Positions 23,422 to 31,769 of a stretch of 64,000 nucleotides of DNA are shown here, in pieces. A program made the translations under genes and the position numbers. Each line of letters begins with the position of its first letter. Position 1 is the first letter of the stretch. This stretch comes from Lumbricus terrestris (taxonomy: Eukaryota > Annelida > Clitellata > Crassiclitellata > Lumbricidae): the NCBI GenBank assembly GCA_949752735.1, contig OX457042.1, forward strand, positions 23,553,334 to 23,617,333. Reading direction: 5' to 3'. The notes beneath the pieces are model-generated. The model did not search any database and was not told where the DNA came from. It saw nothing but the letters and a program-made list of their open reading frames with translations.

Positions 23422-25326
23422 TCATCAAGCAAAATTTTTTAAAAAACATACCTTTTCTATCCTCGCGCTGTACGCACTTACCTATGTGCGTACGTCTACG
23501 GGCGCCGCTGCTGTACGCACTTGCGTAAGTGCGTACGCCTGCGGGCGCCCCTGACTACAAGTCTGATAGCAGAAGAGGATATAAATTATAATGACCTACA
23601 GATTAGCCTACGAGTTCAGTTCATGGAGTCTAAGTCGGCATAGGCCTACAGGCCCTATACAGTGAGAAGTTGCGAAATAGGCCTATGTGACTCTAAAACA
23701 CAGACTCAGATGTAACGACAGCCCTGATGTAGGCCTACATAAATTATGCAAGTCTAATTATGTCTGCTGTAATCTGTAGGCCTATATTATAATAAAATAT
23801 ATATAGTATATTATGTGATTCGTAAACACAGTTGTGTCGATAACGCTGATAGGGATATCGATGATACCAATTAATGCACCGACATAGGACCTACTTAGGC
23901 CTATATATATTTTAGCCTATACATGCAGGCATAAATATATCTGATGTTATAAGAATATAGGCTAACTATATACAGCCTAAGGAGATATAAACCACTCAAT
24001 AACACAGGGTCGGACATAGTACAGGCCAACAAGTCCAAACTGAAGAGAATATTATTTGATGGGGCAAATTCGGCATCTGACAAGTTGATATATAGGCCTA
24101 TCCTTCAAAATGAATAGGCCTGAGACGCATAAATACCAATCACTTACTTATTTCCCCGGTTACCATGCATGCGAGAAATCCAGATATGAATAGAAACTTA
24201 GAAATATGCCAGACGTACTTTTGCCGCCGTATTTTGCATCACTGTAGTCGGTAATGGCAGAGGGATGCAGTGCCACATATCCTGACCTCCTTCCAGCAGC
24301 ATCAGCAGCCGAAGCATCAACGTTCTTCAGGTCAACAACTATGTGATCATCCCCCCTCTCATCTTTTGATGACTTGATGCGATTTCCGTTAACAGCACTA
24401 CAAATATGCATGTATAATAACGTTTAAACGTGTTGACTAACTAGCTGGGGTACCCGGCGTTGCCCGGGAAATTTAGGATTTGACCCGATCCGGCCACAAC
24501 CCCACCACACCACACCACTCCGACCTCCAACGGTACGACACCCGAGAAAAATCCCCCTACAACACGCCACCACTAACTCCGACCTCCACCGGTACGCCAC
24601 CCGTGAAATTTTGGTTTTCGGGAGGAAAACATTTTCCCCCCCAAATTTTCCCCACCCCTCCTCACCCCAAAAAACACGCCACCACTAACTCCGACCTTCA
24701 CCGATGCGCCACCCGTGAAATTTTGTTTTTCGGGAAAAATCTCTTCCACCCCCCCCCCCCAAACACGCCACCACTAACTCCGACCTCCACCAGTACACGC
24801 CACCCGTGAAAATTGGGTTTTCAGGGAAATTTCATCGTCCCAGCCTCTCTTCACCCCCTCCACTCTCTTATCCCACCGCCTCCCCTCGCCCCCTCACTGG
24901 CTGTCTGGCTGGATGAATGACCGACCGACCGACTCACTGACTGCTTGCTAAGTCATGTTTAGCAAAATGTAGTCTTCTTTGCCTTTTTAATTGTAGTCCT
25001 AATTTGAATCTAATCTAATCTAATCTGTATGAGCTTGAGAAGTTAAAACCTCTGTGCCTTAATATCACATAATACTGCAGGCAGTGTAGGGCCGAAGTCT
25101 GCAATGTAAGCCTATACTAATCGCAACTGGGCGTAAGCCTAAAGTTATATGTTGTAAAAACTAAACGAATTGCTAATCACATCTGGTCCGCTATCTTATC
25201 CATGCAATTCACATCCGATTTCGACTTACTTCCTGCTGTTGAATTCTGGCTCTTGTTGCTTTTCGTTCGTATGTTCGTTGCCTGGTTGTGTGTTGCTAAC
25301 ATTTTGGACAACGTCGATAGCGGTCT
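12881..25326 (-). CDS. Axonemal dynein heavy chain, N-terminal tail (partial, 12 exons)
   Basis: Dynein heavy chains are the ATP-driven motors of cilia and flagella; their N-terminal tail binds partner chains and the microtubule doublet. Twelve minus-strand exons (25230-25326, 24219-24397, 21829-22662, 20230-20359, 19424-19559, 18420-18524, 17625-17755, 16573-16771, 15743-15949, 14815-15083, 13801-14005, 12881-13084) all have AG/GT borders and join in phase into about 898 residues without a stop. Residues 1-370 are polar and probably disordered; 371-898 resemble the tail of single-headed inner-arm chains (DNAH1/3/7/12), with [57 protein letters not shown] and a helical ICSQYETIL...[10 protein letters not shown] segment. 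The linker, six AAA domains and stalk are absent from the window. The DNAH clade is from recall of family patterns; the exact paralogue is unresolved. Confidence 0.82.
13178..13460 (+). mobile_element. tRNA-derived SINE with ATC tail, intronic
   Basis: Begins with A-box-like TAGCCTAGTTAG, has B-box GGTTCAAGCCC at 13240-13250 and ends in a CATCATCATC tail. It is flanked by an exact 11-bp target duplication, AAACAAGGTAA, at 13167-13177 and 13461-13471. It lies in a dynein intron, antisense to the gene, and differs from the GGGGCGCGGTGG SINE family elsewhere in the window. Confidence 0.85.
13801..14005 (-). CDS. Dynein heavy chain exon
   Basis: 205 bp (one base plus 68 codons). Acceptor TTCTGCAG, donor AATCAG/GTATTT. 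Encodes [19 protein letters not shown] through [18 protein letters not shown], then joins FLIDRAQTL in the next exon, matching the order seen in the dynein tail family. Confidence 0.87.
14053..14225 (-). mobile_element. 5'-truncated LINE 3' end, intronic
   Basis: Read on minus, it encodes a reverse-transcriptase C-terminal tail ([19 protein letters not shown] pattern) followed by a GATGATGATG tail. A 9-bp direct repeat AACAGAGCA at 14044-14052 and 14226-14234 marks the insertion. It sits in a dynein intron in the gene's orientation. Confidence 0.75.
14815..15083 (-). CDS. Dynein heavy chain exon
   Basis: 269 bp (89 codons plus two bases). Acceptor TTTCCAG, donor CCCAATAG/GTTTGA. Encodes [20 protein letters not shown] and [18 protein letters not shown], the characteristic block after the SLQDF segment of dynein tails. 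Confidence 0.88.
15127..15200 (+). mobile_element. Fragment of hAT MITE related to 41707-42056
   Basis: CAGTGCTTCCCAACCGTCGC and GGCCTGCCAGGCCTA resemble the left end of the element at 41707. No matching right end or target duplication is seen, so it is a truncated copy. Confidence 0.45.
15272..15568. mobile_element. hAT-type MITE, intronic
   Basis: The left end CAAGGCCATATTTTGGGAC and the right end CTGGCTACAGCCTTG are imperfect inverted repeats of the CAAGGCCGTAGC type. Flanks GCGGGTTG and GCGGGATA agree at 6 of 8 positions, fitting an old 8-bp duplication. The body, with GGTGTTCGAACACCCCC and ACTAATACATGATGTAAGA, matches the element at 29926-30453. Confidence 0.65.
15600..15725. repeat. 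Tandem repeat, about 30-bp unit, four copies
   Basis: The unit ACTATATAGTAAGTATA plus TAGTAGTA is repeated about four times immediately downstream of the exon ending at 15743 (gene strand). Confidence 0.85.
15743..15949 (-). CDS. Dynein heavy chain exon
   Basis: 207 bp, 69 codons. The acceptor TTTTTAAAG is clear. The donor is less certain: I chose TTTGTG/GTCTGT because it keeps phase 0 with the next exon and yields PITVFV followed by VEDMENEW, as expected for dyneins. Encodes [20 protein letters not shown]. Confidence 0.8.
16115..16362 (-). mobile_element. tRNA-derived SINE, intronic
   Basis: On minus, the head reads GGACCCGGTAGAGTAGTGG (A-box TAGAGTAGTGG) and the B-box-like AGTTCGAGCTCC follows about 35 bp later. 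The body runs to an AT-rich tail near 16115. Ends are approximate; no target duplication was found. Confidence 0.55.
16573..16771 (-). CDS. Dynein heavy chain exon
   Basis: 199 bp (one base plus 66 codons). Acceptor TTGTTTCCAG, donor AATTTG/GTCAGT. Encodes [20 protein letters not shown] through [10 protein letters not shown] and EEWVKTENL, which joins [11 protein letters not shown]. Confidence 0.87.
16806..17271. mobile_element. hAT-type MITE with exact 8-bp target duplication, intronic
   Basis: Ends CAGGGGTGTCAAACC and TTTGACACCCCTG are inverted repeats. The exact duplication CTCTAAGA flanks it at 16798-16805 and 17272-17279. Subterminal GGCGGGCCAGTGTGAACATC units repeat. No transposase. 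The left end starts 34 bp from a dynein exon. Confidence 0.92.
17625..17755 (-). CDS. Dynein heavy chain exon
   Basis: 131 bp (43 codons plus two bases). Acceptor AAATTTAG, donor GACAA/GTTAGT. Encodes [19 protein letters not shown] and [18 protein letters not shown]. Of the three frames only this one is open, and it joins both neighbours in phase. Confidence 0.85.
17885..18014. repeat. ATT/ATC interrupted microsatellite
   Basis: Runs of ATTATTATC and AATTATTAT. Intronic, no coding evidence. Confidence 0.85.
18420..18524 (-). CDS. Dynein heavy chain exon
   Basis: 105 bp, 35 codons, phase 0. Acceptor TTTACTAG, donor GCTAAG/GTTTCC. Encodes [20 protein letters not shown] and DAEEQERL, a signature of DNAH1/3/7/12-like tails. 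Confidence 0.88.
18800..18870 (+). mobile_element. SINE 3' fragment
   Basis: GCCGCAGTTGGGTCGGGAGC and GCTTCTGAGTAGTAG resemble the 3' half of the GGGGCGCGGTGG SINE family. The tRNA-like head is missing. Confidence 0.4.
19318..19387. repeat. TA dinucleotide microsatellite
   Basis: About 35 uninterrupted TA units, intronic, 37 bp from a dynein exon. Confidence 0.95.
19424..19559 (-). CDS. Dynein heavy chain exon
   Basis: 136 bp (one base plus 45 codons). Acceptor GGTCTTGTAG, donor CTCCAG/GTCCAT. Encodes [20 protein letters not shown] and [13 protein letters not shown], which joins ELDTDYRK. Confidence 0.87.
20230..20359 (-). CDS. Dynein heavy chain exon
   Basis: 130 bp (two bases, 42 codons, two bases). 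Acceptor AAATTTTTAG, donor GAAAG/GTTCTT. Encodes [20 protein letters not shown] and TSPGEREVE. Split arginine codons at both borders match the neighbours. Confidence 0.8.
21137..21302. mobile_element. Fragment related to hAT MITE at 40942
   Basis: Contains GGGTATACGCGGGTATACGGCG-type sequence and ends GTACAGCACTG, matching the right end class of the element at 40942-41386. The left end is degraded and no target duplication was found. Confidence 0.5.
21355..21570 (+). mobile_element. tRNA-derived SINE, GGGGCGCGGTGG family
   Basis: A-box TGGTGTAGTGG (21364-21374) and B-box GGTTCGAATCC (21408-21418) stand in the tRNA-like head. The body holds TGAAACTCCGATGCA, GGGAGCGCCTCTGAGTAG and GGGGCGCTATAACAAGT, and it ends ACATACAAACA-like. 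It is the best-preserved of about eight copies; it lies in a dynein intron, antisense to the gene. Confidence 0.85.
21829..22662 (-). CDS. Dynein heavy chain exon, long disordered N-terminal region
   Basis: 834 bp (two bases, 277 codons, one base). Acceptor AATTTTGCAG, donor CCCA/GTGAGT. It is rich in Ser, Pro, Gln, Asp and Arg and contains seven tandem SAGPxAQS repeats coded at 22074-22241. The first residues are [17 protein letters not shown]. The split codons make Lys with the previous exon and Arg with the next, which ties this exon to the dynein gene. The region has no recognised domain. Confidence 0.75.
22074..22241 (-). repeat. Coding minisatellite, seven 24-bp units
   Basis: The plus-strand unit GCGGCTGGACCAGCAGACGA plus TTGA repeats seven times with few changes, giving an 8-residue repeat (SAGP, then A or V, AQS). 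Units are frame-preserving multiples of three and lie within the long exon. Confidence 0.92.
23129..23553. mobile_element. hAT-type MITE with exact 8-bp target duplication
   Basis: The left end CAGCGGCGCCCGCAGGAT and right end CGCCTGCGGGCGCCCCTG are inverted repeats. The duplication ACTACAAG is exact at 23121-23128 and 23554-23561. The body has three copies of a module CCGAAAAAACTGATGACC, long T run, TAGTCATCAAG, with hairpin potential. It lies in a dynein intron. Confidence 0.9.
24219..24397 (-). CDS. Dynein heavy chain exon, N-terminal
   Basis: 179 bp (one base, 59 codons, one base). Acceptor ATATTTGTAG, donor GCAAAA/GTACGT. Encodes [20 protein letters not shown] and [20 protein letters not shown]. 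Phase links it to both neighbours; no domain recognised. Confidence 0.75.
24440..24830. repeat. Interspersed element with CCCGGCGTTGCCCGGG end and tandem GC-rich units
   Basis: Starts ACTAGCTGGGGTACCCGGCG followed by TTGCCCGGGAAAT, a self-complementary GC stretch. Behind it, ACTCCGACCTCCACCGGTAC plus GCCACCCGTGAAATTTTG repeats about four times. The start matches the reverse complement of 58880-58925. Family not recognised; intronic. Confidence 0.6.
25230..25326 (-). CDS. Dynein heavy chain exon, N-terminal (first confident exon)
   Basis: 97 bp (two bases, 31 codons, two bases). Acceptor TTTCAACTAG, donor AGGAA/GTAAGT. Encodes [20 protein letters not shown] and [11 protein letters not shown]. 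Phase joins the exon at 24219-24397. No start codon here, so at least one exon lies upstream at higher coordinates. Confidence 0.65.
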
Positions 25327-25376
25327 CTAGTTGAAAAGGAAGACAACATGAGACGTTTTACAGATAGGTGAACGTA

Positions 25377-25470
25377 TGGGTGGATGGATGGATGGATGGA
25401 TGGATGGATGGATGGATGGATGGATGGATGGATGGATGGATGGATGGATGGATGGATGGATGGATGGATG
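25377..25470. repeat. GGAT tetranucleotide microsatellite
   Basis: About 23 uninterrupted ATGG/GGAT units. Confidence 0.95.
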
Positions 25471-25515
25471 GACGTATCATTAGTGGGTGGGATAGGTCGG
25501 TGGATAAAAAAAAGT

Positions 25516-26093
<578 letters not shown>

Positions 26094-26109
26094 CTACGAC
26101 AACGCGTGA

Positions 26110-27552
26110 CCAGCTAACGTGATTTTCTGCGTAGGAGACCGTTATGGACTGATTTCGTGGTGAGGTTATGCGCCTGCGGACTGTAGTTGTTGGCGATGGA
26201 GTCGCTGGCTTTGCGATGGAACCTTCTTTCTTTGAACGGTGTGGCTCTCGTTCGAGTTCCAGGTTCCAAGATCAACGGCCGTTCGGTCACAAAGGCACGC
26301 TGCTGGAACCAGTTTAAACACAGTGCACATTCATTATGGGTCAAAGCTCTTGGGCACAATAACCTATAATTAGTCTAATATCTCCCTTTTTCTTTTCCCT
26401 ATTCTTATTCCTCATACAATATCAGTATCAATACTGACAGTGGCGTAGACAAGGAGTTAAGAGGTTAACCCCCATTGGCTTAGGGAAAAGGTTTTTTTAG
26501 AAGGTTATTTATCGACTTAAATAAGAAAAACAAAACAATCATTGTTTGTAGTAACAATTGTTTTTCTTACTTTATTCCCTTTGATGCTCTTTTCCCTTTT
26601 TATTTAATGTGATACTGCTGGGTTGGTGTCATAGTTATTTTTTTTAATTGATTTTTTTTTCTCTCCCAAAAACGTTGTTTTTCGTGTTTTTTTGGCCAAA
26701 ATATGGGCAAAAGACCTAGGCGGTCTTTTTTGGCCCACCCTGTGTAAGACTATGTATGCATGTATGTATGTAAGCTTGTATCATCTTTAGAGTACCTGTC
26801 AAAAGCACACATTGCTATCTTACTGATAATAATTAGCGAAGTAATAATGCTGGGCCTGATACTTAAACTTGCAGCTGACGCTTGGCAGTTTTTACGATTA
26901 TAATTAATTATCAACGTTGCATACATATAGCGCTGACTCTTTGTTGTGTTAAATGATCCTCTTAAATCCGGCGACTTTTAATCGAGTTTTAAATGTTGTA
27001 CACACCTGAGTGCCACTCAAGATTGGCAGGTGATCCATGCTGTCGTTACGAAGCGCATGCAGTCGGTTGGAGGGTTGACTCAGCACGAAAGACGACGACC
27101 AAGTTCAACAGACTATTGACGAAAGACATTAATTATTGTCATTAGGATTCGGGCATTGTTTATGTCTTTACTCCTCCAAGCATTATGAAGATGTAAACAA
27201 GGACTATAGGCTAGCCTACATTTGTCGCTATGGTTGCGACAGGTAAGCCCAAGTAGCCTAAGTCCAAAAGTAAGGAATCCTTTGGGTCTATTACTGAACT
27301 CGTTGGAAGTAACGATGACGGGTGACAGCAAATTAATTGTAAGTGCTACATGATTGTGTGGAAGTTTCGACTTGCAGAGAAACAGATTAGAACTATGAGG
27401 ATCGACTGCCTCTCATTCAGTTGCTGAAATACGTTATTAGATGCAGGCAATACATGTAGGCTATGGGAACATTGCCAATAACATAATCAGACTCTTGATA
27501 CTTCATGTCACATACTGTGGAATACAGCATCTGTGTTGAGATGGGCTCTGAC
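26110..27552. other. Spacer, no gene recognised
   Basis: 26180-26330 contains CTCGTTCGAGTTCCAGGTTC and GATCAACGGCCGTTCGG, possibly an unclassified interspersed repeat. A single hAT-like end CAGTGGCGTAGACAAGG occurs near 26441 without a partner. T-rich runs lie at 26630-26690. It would be intron if the dynein gene starts near 29.3 kb. Confidence 0.45.
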
Positions 27553-27699
27553 CATAGGTGCAATCACGTCCTAAAAGTTGGGGGGGGCCATAATGAATCA
27601 CGTCCTGAAAGTTAGGGGACCATAATAATAAAGTTAGGGGACCACTCAAAAGTTGGGGGAGACGCGTCCCGTGGGTCCCATAGGGTGGTTGCGCCTATG
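27553..27699. mobile_element. Short hAT-type MITE with exact target duplication
   Basis: Ends CATAGGTGCAATC and GGTTGCGCCTATG are inverted repeats; GCTCTGAC is duplicated exactly at 27545-27552 and 27700-27707. The 147-bp body has two AGTTGGGGG/AGTTAGGGG-type units. Confidence 0.9.
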
Positions 27700-28168
27700 G
27701 CTCTGACCGTCTGACGCAGCTTTTGTACGTGTGTAACTGTGTATACATGGCGCGGTCAGAAATTTAGAAAGCGACACTAAGCTACATTATTTGTCTCATA
27801 AAGTTTTTAATTAGATCAAATAAAATATTCCTGTATTTTTTTACCAAAACGATGCTTGTAGCAGTCTCTCAGATAGTTACGTCAATAGATATAAAAAAAA
27901 ACAGCCAGCCGAATGGATTGAAGCCCTGTTCCTTAAGGAAGCCCATAGACCTACTCAATGCGCCAGGTGCTTGCGACCACAAGCCAACTAAACTGACGAT
28001 CGTATATATGCTATGCGCATTCAGTCATTGGTTTTGAATAACTATACTCCCTCTGTTCACTGCTTGACTATTAATGCTGACGAAAGTTTAAATCAAAATA
28101 CTTTTTAAAATACGAATATTTATGCATAGACGTAGGCCTACATAATTTTATATGTAGGCCTACTCATG

Positions 28169-28533
28169 CAGGGGCGGAGACCTAGGAGGGGACAGGGGGA
28201 CGGTCCCCCAATGAAGGTGTTGGGAGGACGGCCCATGCATTTGTCCCCCCAATCGTTGAGCGTCAAGACTAAAAAAAAAGGTCATCAAGTTTTTTGGCGG
28301 CGAAAATAGAAACTTTTTGGAGATTTCGTCGGAGATTTCGTCGGCGAATGACTAAAAAAAAGTCATCACCTTTTTTGGCGGCGAAAATAGAATTTTTTTT
28401 CGAGATTTCGCCGATCGTCAGAAATTGTTGGCCGGCAAAAGATGAAAATTTTTCTGAAACACTCAGCCATTCGTCCATCAAAAAATCTCGCGTCTTTCCG
28501 TCCCCCCAAGTCTCCGCCCAGGTCTCCGCCGAT
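28169..28533. mobile_element. hAT-like MITE carrying the GTCATC hairpin module
   Basis: Left end CAGGGGCGGAGAC and right end GTCTCCGCCGATG are inverted repeats. Near-identical flanks GTAGGCCTACTCATG (28154-28168) and GTAGCCTACTCATG (28534-28547) mark the insertion, although they are longer than the usual 8 bp. The body repeats GACTAAAAAAAAGTCATC-type hairpins and TTTTTTGGCGGCGAAAATAG. Confidence 0.7.
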
Positions 28534-29122
28534 GTAGCCTACTCATGCAACATATAATTTATGCACAATGTATATTATTTGCACTTGTATTGGACCAACG
28601 TCCTATACTTGAGAACAGCCGCATTAGTTTAATGTTAAACGAATATTATCGTAATATATTTCTGAGGAAGTTGCGTCGCATGCTTTACCATACTGTCAGA
28701 TTTTTGTTATACTGTATGCATAAGTGCGTGCTTAATGCTTATAGCCTATAGCGTCTATGTACAATGCACACATGTTTGCCTGTACATGCAGTATGTGTTG
28801 TGTGAAGACCTAGTAAGGGCCGATTCGAAGGGTTGTAAATAACGAATGGCTATGGCTTCATGTCGATATCACTGAATTCTAGATTTAGGCTACGATGAGA
28901 GTGTTGCTTGCTATATAGGCTAGGCTATATACATGTACAGTATACGTGTACGTGTGTATTTTGATCGATGGGTGTGCACTGTCTTTGGCGCACTTCGTCT
29001 TCGGCCCGATGTTCCCGGGCCAACGCGACGTGACACACGATTTCAGGCTCATAAAGACTATTGTTAGTTACCAACAAAGTACTGTTTAGCACCTCTGACA
29101 TTCCTATTATACCCTTTCGTAC

Positions 29123-29306
29123 GTGCTCGCGTCCATCTCGGTCGCCATCGAGGCCACCGGAGACGCCTGCTTTTTCCGCCAACGACTTCCTCGACGTGCT
29201 CGCCGCCAAGATCGACCGAGTCTTCAAGCGTCAACTGCCAACGCTCCTCCTCCAGTCCTCCTACGTTCTCCTCAACGACATCTGTCTTGGATGGCTTCCG
29301 ACCCAT
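29123..29306 (-). CDS. Possible first coding exon of the dynein gene
   Basis: Starts at AAAATGGGT (ATG 29306) and runs 61 codons plus one base to the donor-like GCAC/GTACGA. The phase fits the next exon at 25230-25326 (a CAG codon at the junction). The product begins MGRKPSKTDVVEENVGGLEE and ends with an odd RWPRWRPRWTRA. The antisense plus frame is also open in register and looks codon-biased (SANDFLDVLAAKIDRVFKRQ), so strand and reality are unsettled. The segment is GC-rich against its surroundings, as a promoter-proximal exon could be. Confidence 0.35.
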
Positions 29307-29925
29307 TTTGGACTCCGATCTTCGCTTAGTTTTTTCGTCTGTTAATTTAAAATTATGTGAATTAAACCCTTTACCTTCTCGGTTTGATTATTAGTGACAT
29401 TCTATATAGGCCTAACATTGCTCCTTTCTTTCTGCATCTTTTTATTTAACAGGCCGCTTGCTGATGGTTTGCATTCCCGCCTCGCAAAAAGGTCCTATAC
29501 GGTATATACATGTCGTCCACTAAAAGCAAAAATGTTCTAACTCTGATTTCGTCAATATCAGCCTAACCATAGCCTCGTTGAGTAAATTCATTTATCTTTC
29601 GTGCAAAAATGTTCCAGCTCTATAGCACATACCAGATTGTAGTCTTTCATGCACTCAAGAAGCCCAATGTTGACCCCTGGCCTCAGTCAAAACTATATCG
29701 ACCTATTTCAAACCTATCTTTTCTGTCCAGGACTCTTGAAAGACATGTTTCAATGCAACTTCTCCCCTATCTTGACTTAATCTAGACGTCTCTTGGGGGG
29801 GAGTTCACTCCCTGGAGTGATAATTTCTCCCCCCCTCTCAGGAGAAATCGAGAGGTGTTGAACACATATATCTACGTAGCCGTTCCTGTCTATCTCTTTA
29901 TATGTTCCCATCTCTCTGACTCCTT

Positions 29926-30453
29926 CAAGGCCGTAGCTATAGGGGTGTTTTGGATGTTTTAACACCCCCGAAATGGGAAATGTAAAAAATAATATAGATC
30001 TAATGCATTTACTAGCACAATGATGTAAAAACCATGAAATAAAACCATGAAAACACCCCCACCACCAGTGTCCACCACTTCCGAAATGAAAATGTACAAA
30101 TTTTTAATGCATTCACTGGCACATAATGAAAAATATGAAATTAGGCGAAAATGGAGTGAATGACTAAAAAAGGTCGTCAGTTTTTTCGGACGGAAAACTG
30201 AAGATACACCAGGCCTTTTTTAACGTGCAGTTGTGCACAAAATGTGCAGTTCTAAATGGATTTGTGCAGTTGTAGAAGCATTTCTGTCGCAAGTTCTGTG
30301 CAGTTAAAACTAGCAAAAAGGTCATTGTCATCCGATAGGAAGTATTTTATCGTGGAGGATGGGAAAGAAAAGAAGGGGTTGTGCAGTTCTAAAAATTCCT
30401 TAAAAACAGCCATGAGAAACACCTCCCGAAATCAAATCCTGGCTACGGCCTTG
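29926..30453. mobile_element. hAT-type MITE, host of a nested MITE
   Basis: Ends CAAGGCCGTAGC and GCTACGGCCTTG are perfect inverted repeats. Flanks GACTCCTT (29918-29925) and GAATCCTT (30454-30461) differ at one base. Inside are a GTCATC-type module at about 30155-30190 and a second MITE at 30210-30414. It shares its body with 15272-15568. Confidence 0.88.
30210..30414. mobile_element. Nested hAT-type MITE, GTGCAGTT family
   Basis: Starts CAGGCCTTTTTTAACGTGCA and ends TTAAAAACAGCCATG. Flanks AGATACAC and AGAAACAC match at 7 of 8. The body has TGTGCAGTTCTAAATGGATT, the reverse of the element at 47372-47578. Being inside 29926-30453, it is the younger insertion. Confidence 0.8.
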
Positions 30454-30766
30454 GAATCCTTCTCTATAATTATCTGTCTCAGTATATGTATCTGTCTTTA
30501 CTCGGTCTCCCCCCCTCCCGATCCATTCGTGCCACATTGCCATGCAAACAACGGGGATGGGCGGCGTACAGATCGTTAGGATGCTTGAAAGGTGTTCGAT
30601 TACCTCGTCACTTGATTTGCTGAAGAGAAGTTGAGCCTACAAAAACATTTACTTAAACCACGCAATCGATTCGACATATTATTAACACCGAATGCTGAGA
30701 AGTCATGCCAATGATCAAACGTGTCTACGTGCTTAAATATAAGCCTAAAAACGCAGCCTATGCATG

Positions 30767-30969
30767 CAGGGCTTTTTAAAAGGAATTGTTAGAACTGCAC
30801 AACCGCTTCTCTCCTTTTCCCATCCTCCATGGTAGGCTAAATATTATCATTGCCAATCGTATGGCAATGAACATTTTAACCAAGTTTTGATAGCACGATA
30901 ATGCTTTTACAGCTGCACACATTCATTTAGGTCTGTGCTATTGGTGTAGAACTGCACACTGAAAACCTG
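30767..30969. mobile_element. Diverged copy of the GTGCAGTT MITE
   Basis: Starts CAGGGCTTTTTAAAAGGAAT, then TAGAACTGCACAACC, TCCCATCCTCCATGG and GTAGAACTGCACACTG in the same order as 47372-47578. The right end is degraded and no clear target duplication is visible. Confidence 0.6.
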
Positions 30970-31293
30970 TCAATTTGCGCAGACAACGCAGATCTGAGAA
31001 GTATTGTTCTATACGTGTTCATGGGCCTATGGAGGTCTAAGATCAAACGAGTTTCACTCTGGCGAGGTCTAAATAGGCACACGAAGTTTGCTGGAATAGC
31101 ATATACAATATGGCCAAGGAAGTATTTGCATGTGGGTATAGATAGGTTTTATCTGGTTCATCGAAGTTTTTTATTAGTTTGTTATTCATTGTCGATATAG
31201 AGTCGTCATTTAAAGTAACATGTGGGTTTGTGACCGTTGGTCATTGGTTTGTTTAGAATGAGAACTGTAGAAAAATAAATGGATATAATCTGC

Positions 31294-31395
31294 CTATGAT
31301 CCACGTAGAGTTCGGGTGTAAAAAGATCTTACTATAAAGTCTTACGAAATACTAGGGGTTTGAACCCCCCATCAACCCCCGGCAATCCTCACTCG
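31294..31395 (-). repeat. Dispersed repeat, inverted copy of 10905-11065
   Basis: On minus it reads GATTGCCGGGGGTTGA to GAACTCTACGTGGATC, parallel to the copy at 10905-11065. Confidence 0.55.
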
Positions 31396-31550
31396 GGTTT
31401 AATATGTCGTTCACGATCATATTACAATGCTTGTCATGTCACTTGCAGTTGCAATCTAGTTAATTGACTTATTTCTATGAATAGGCTTATAGCCTATGGC
31501 ATGTCAATTGCATCATTTCTCTGTAATTTCTTTCTTTGTTTGTCTGTATG

Positions 31551-31769
31551 TGCACTTGTTATAGCGCCCCTTTAAGCTCCCTACTCAGAGGCGCTCGATC
31601 CCGACTACAGAGCGGACACTGCATCGGAGTTTCACGCCGAAGCGCTGGGCAGTTGCGAGTGAAGGACTTACCCAAGGTCCGTACATACACGGCGACCTGA
31701 GGTGGATTCGAACCTGCAAACCTTCGGCTTCAAGGCGACGAAAATACCCACTACACCACCGCGCCCCAC
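31551..31769 (-). mobile_element. tRNA-derived SINE, GGGGCGCGGTGG family
   Basis: On minus it starts GTGGGGCGCGGTGGTGTAGT and ends GGGCGCTATAACAAGTGCA. The B-box region reads GGTTCGAATCC. Confidence 0.85.

Noticed and set aside
26435..26460. hAT element start CAGTGGCGTAGACAAGG
   Set aside because: No matching right end or target duplication could be found.
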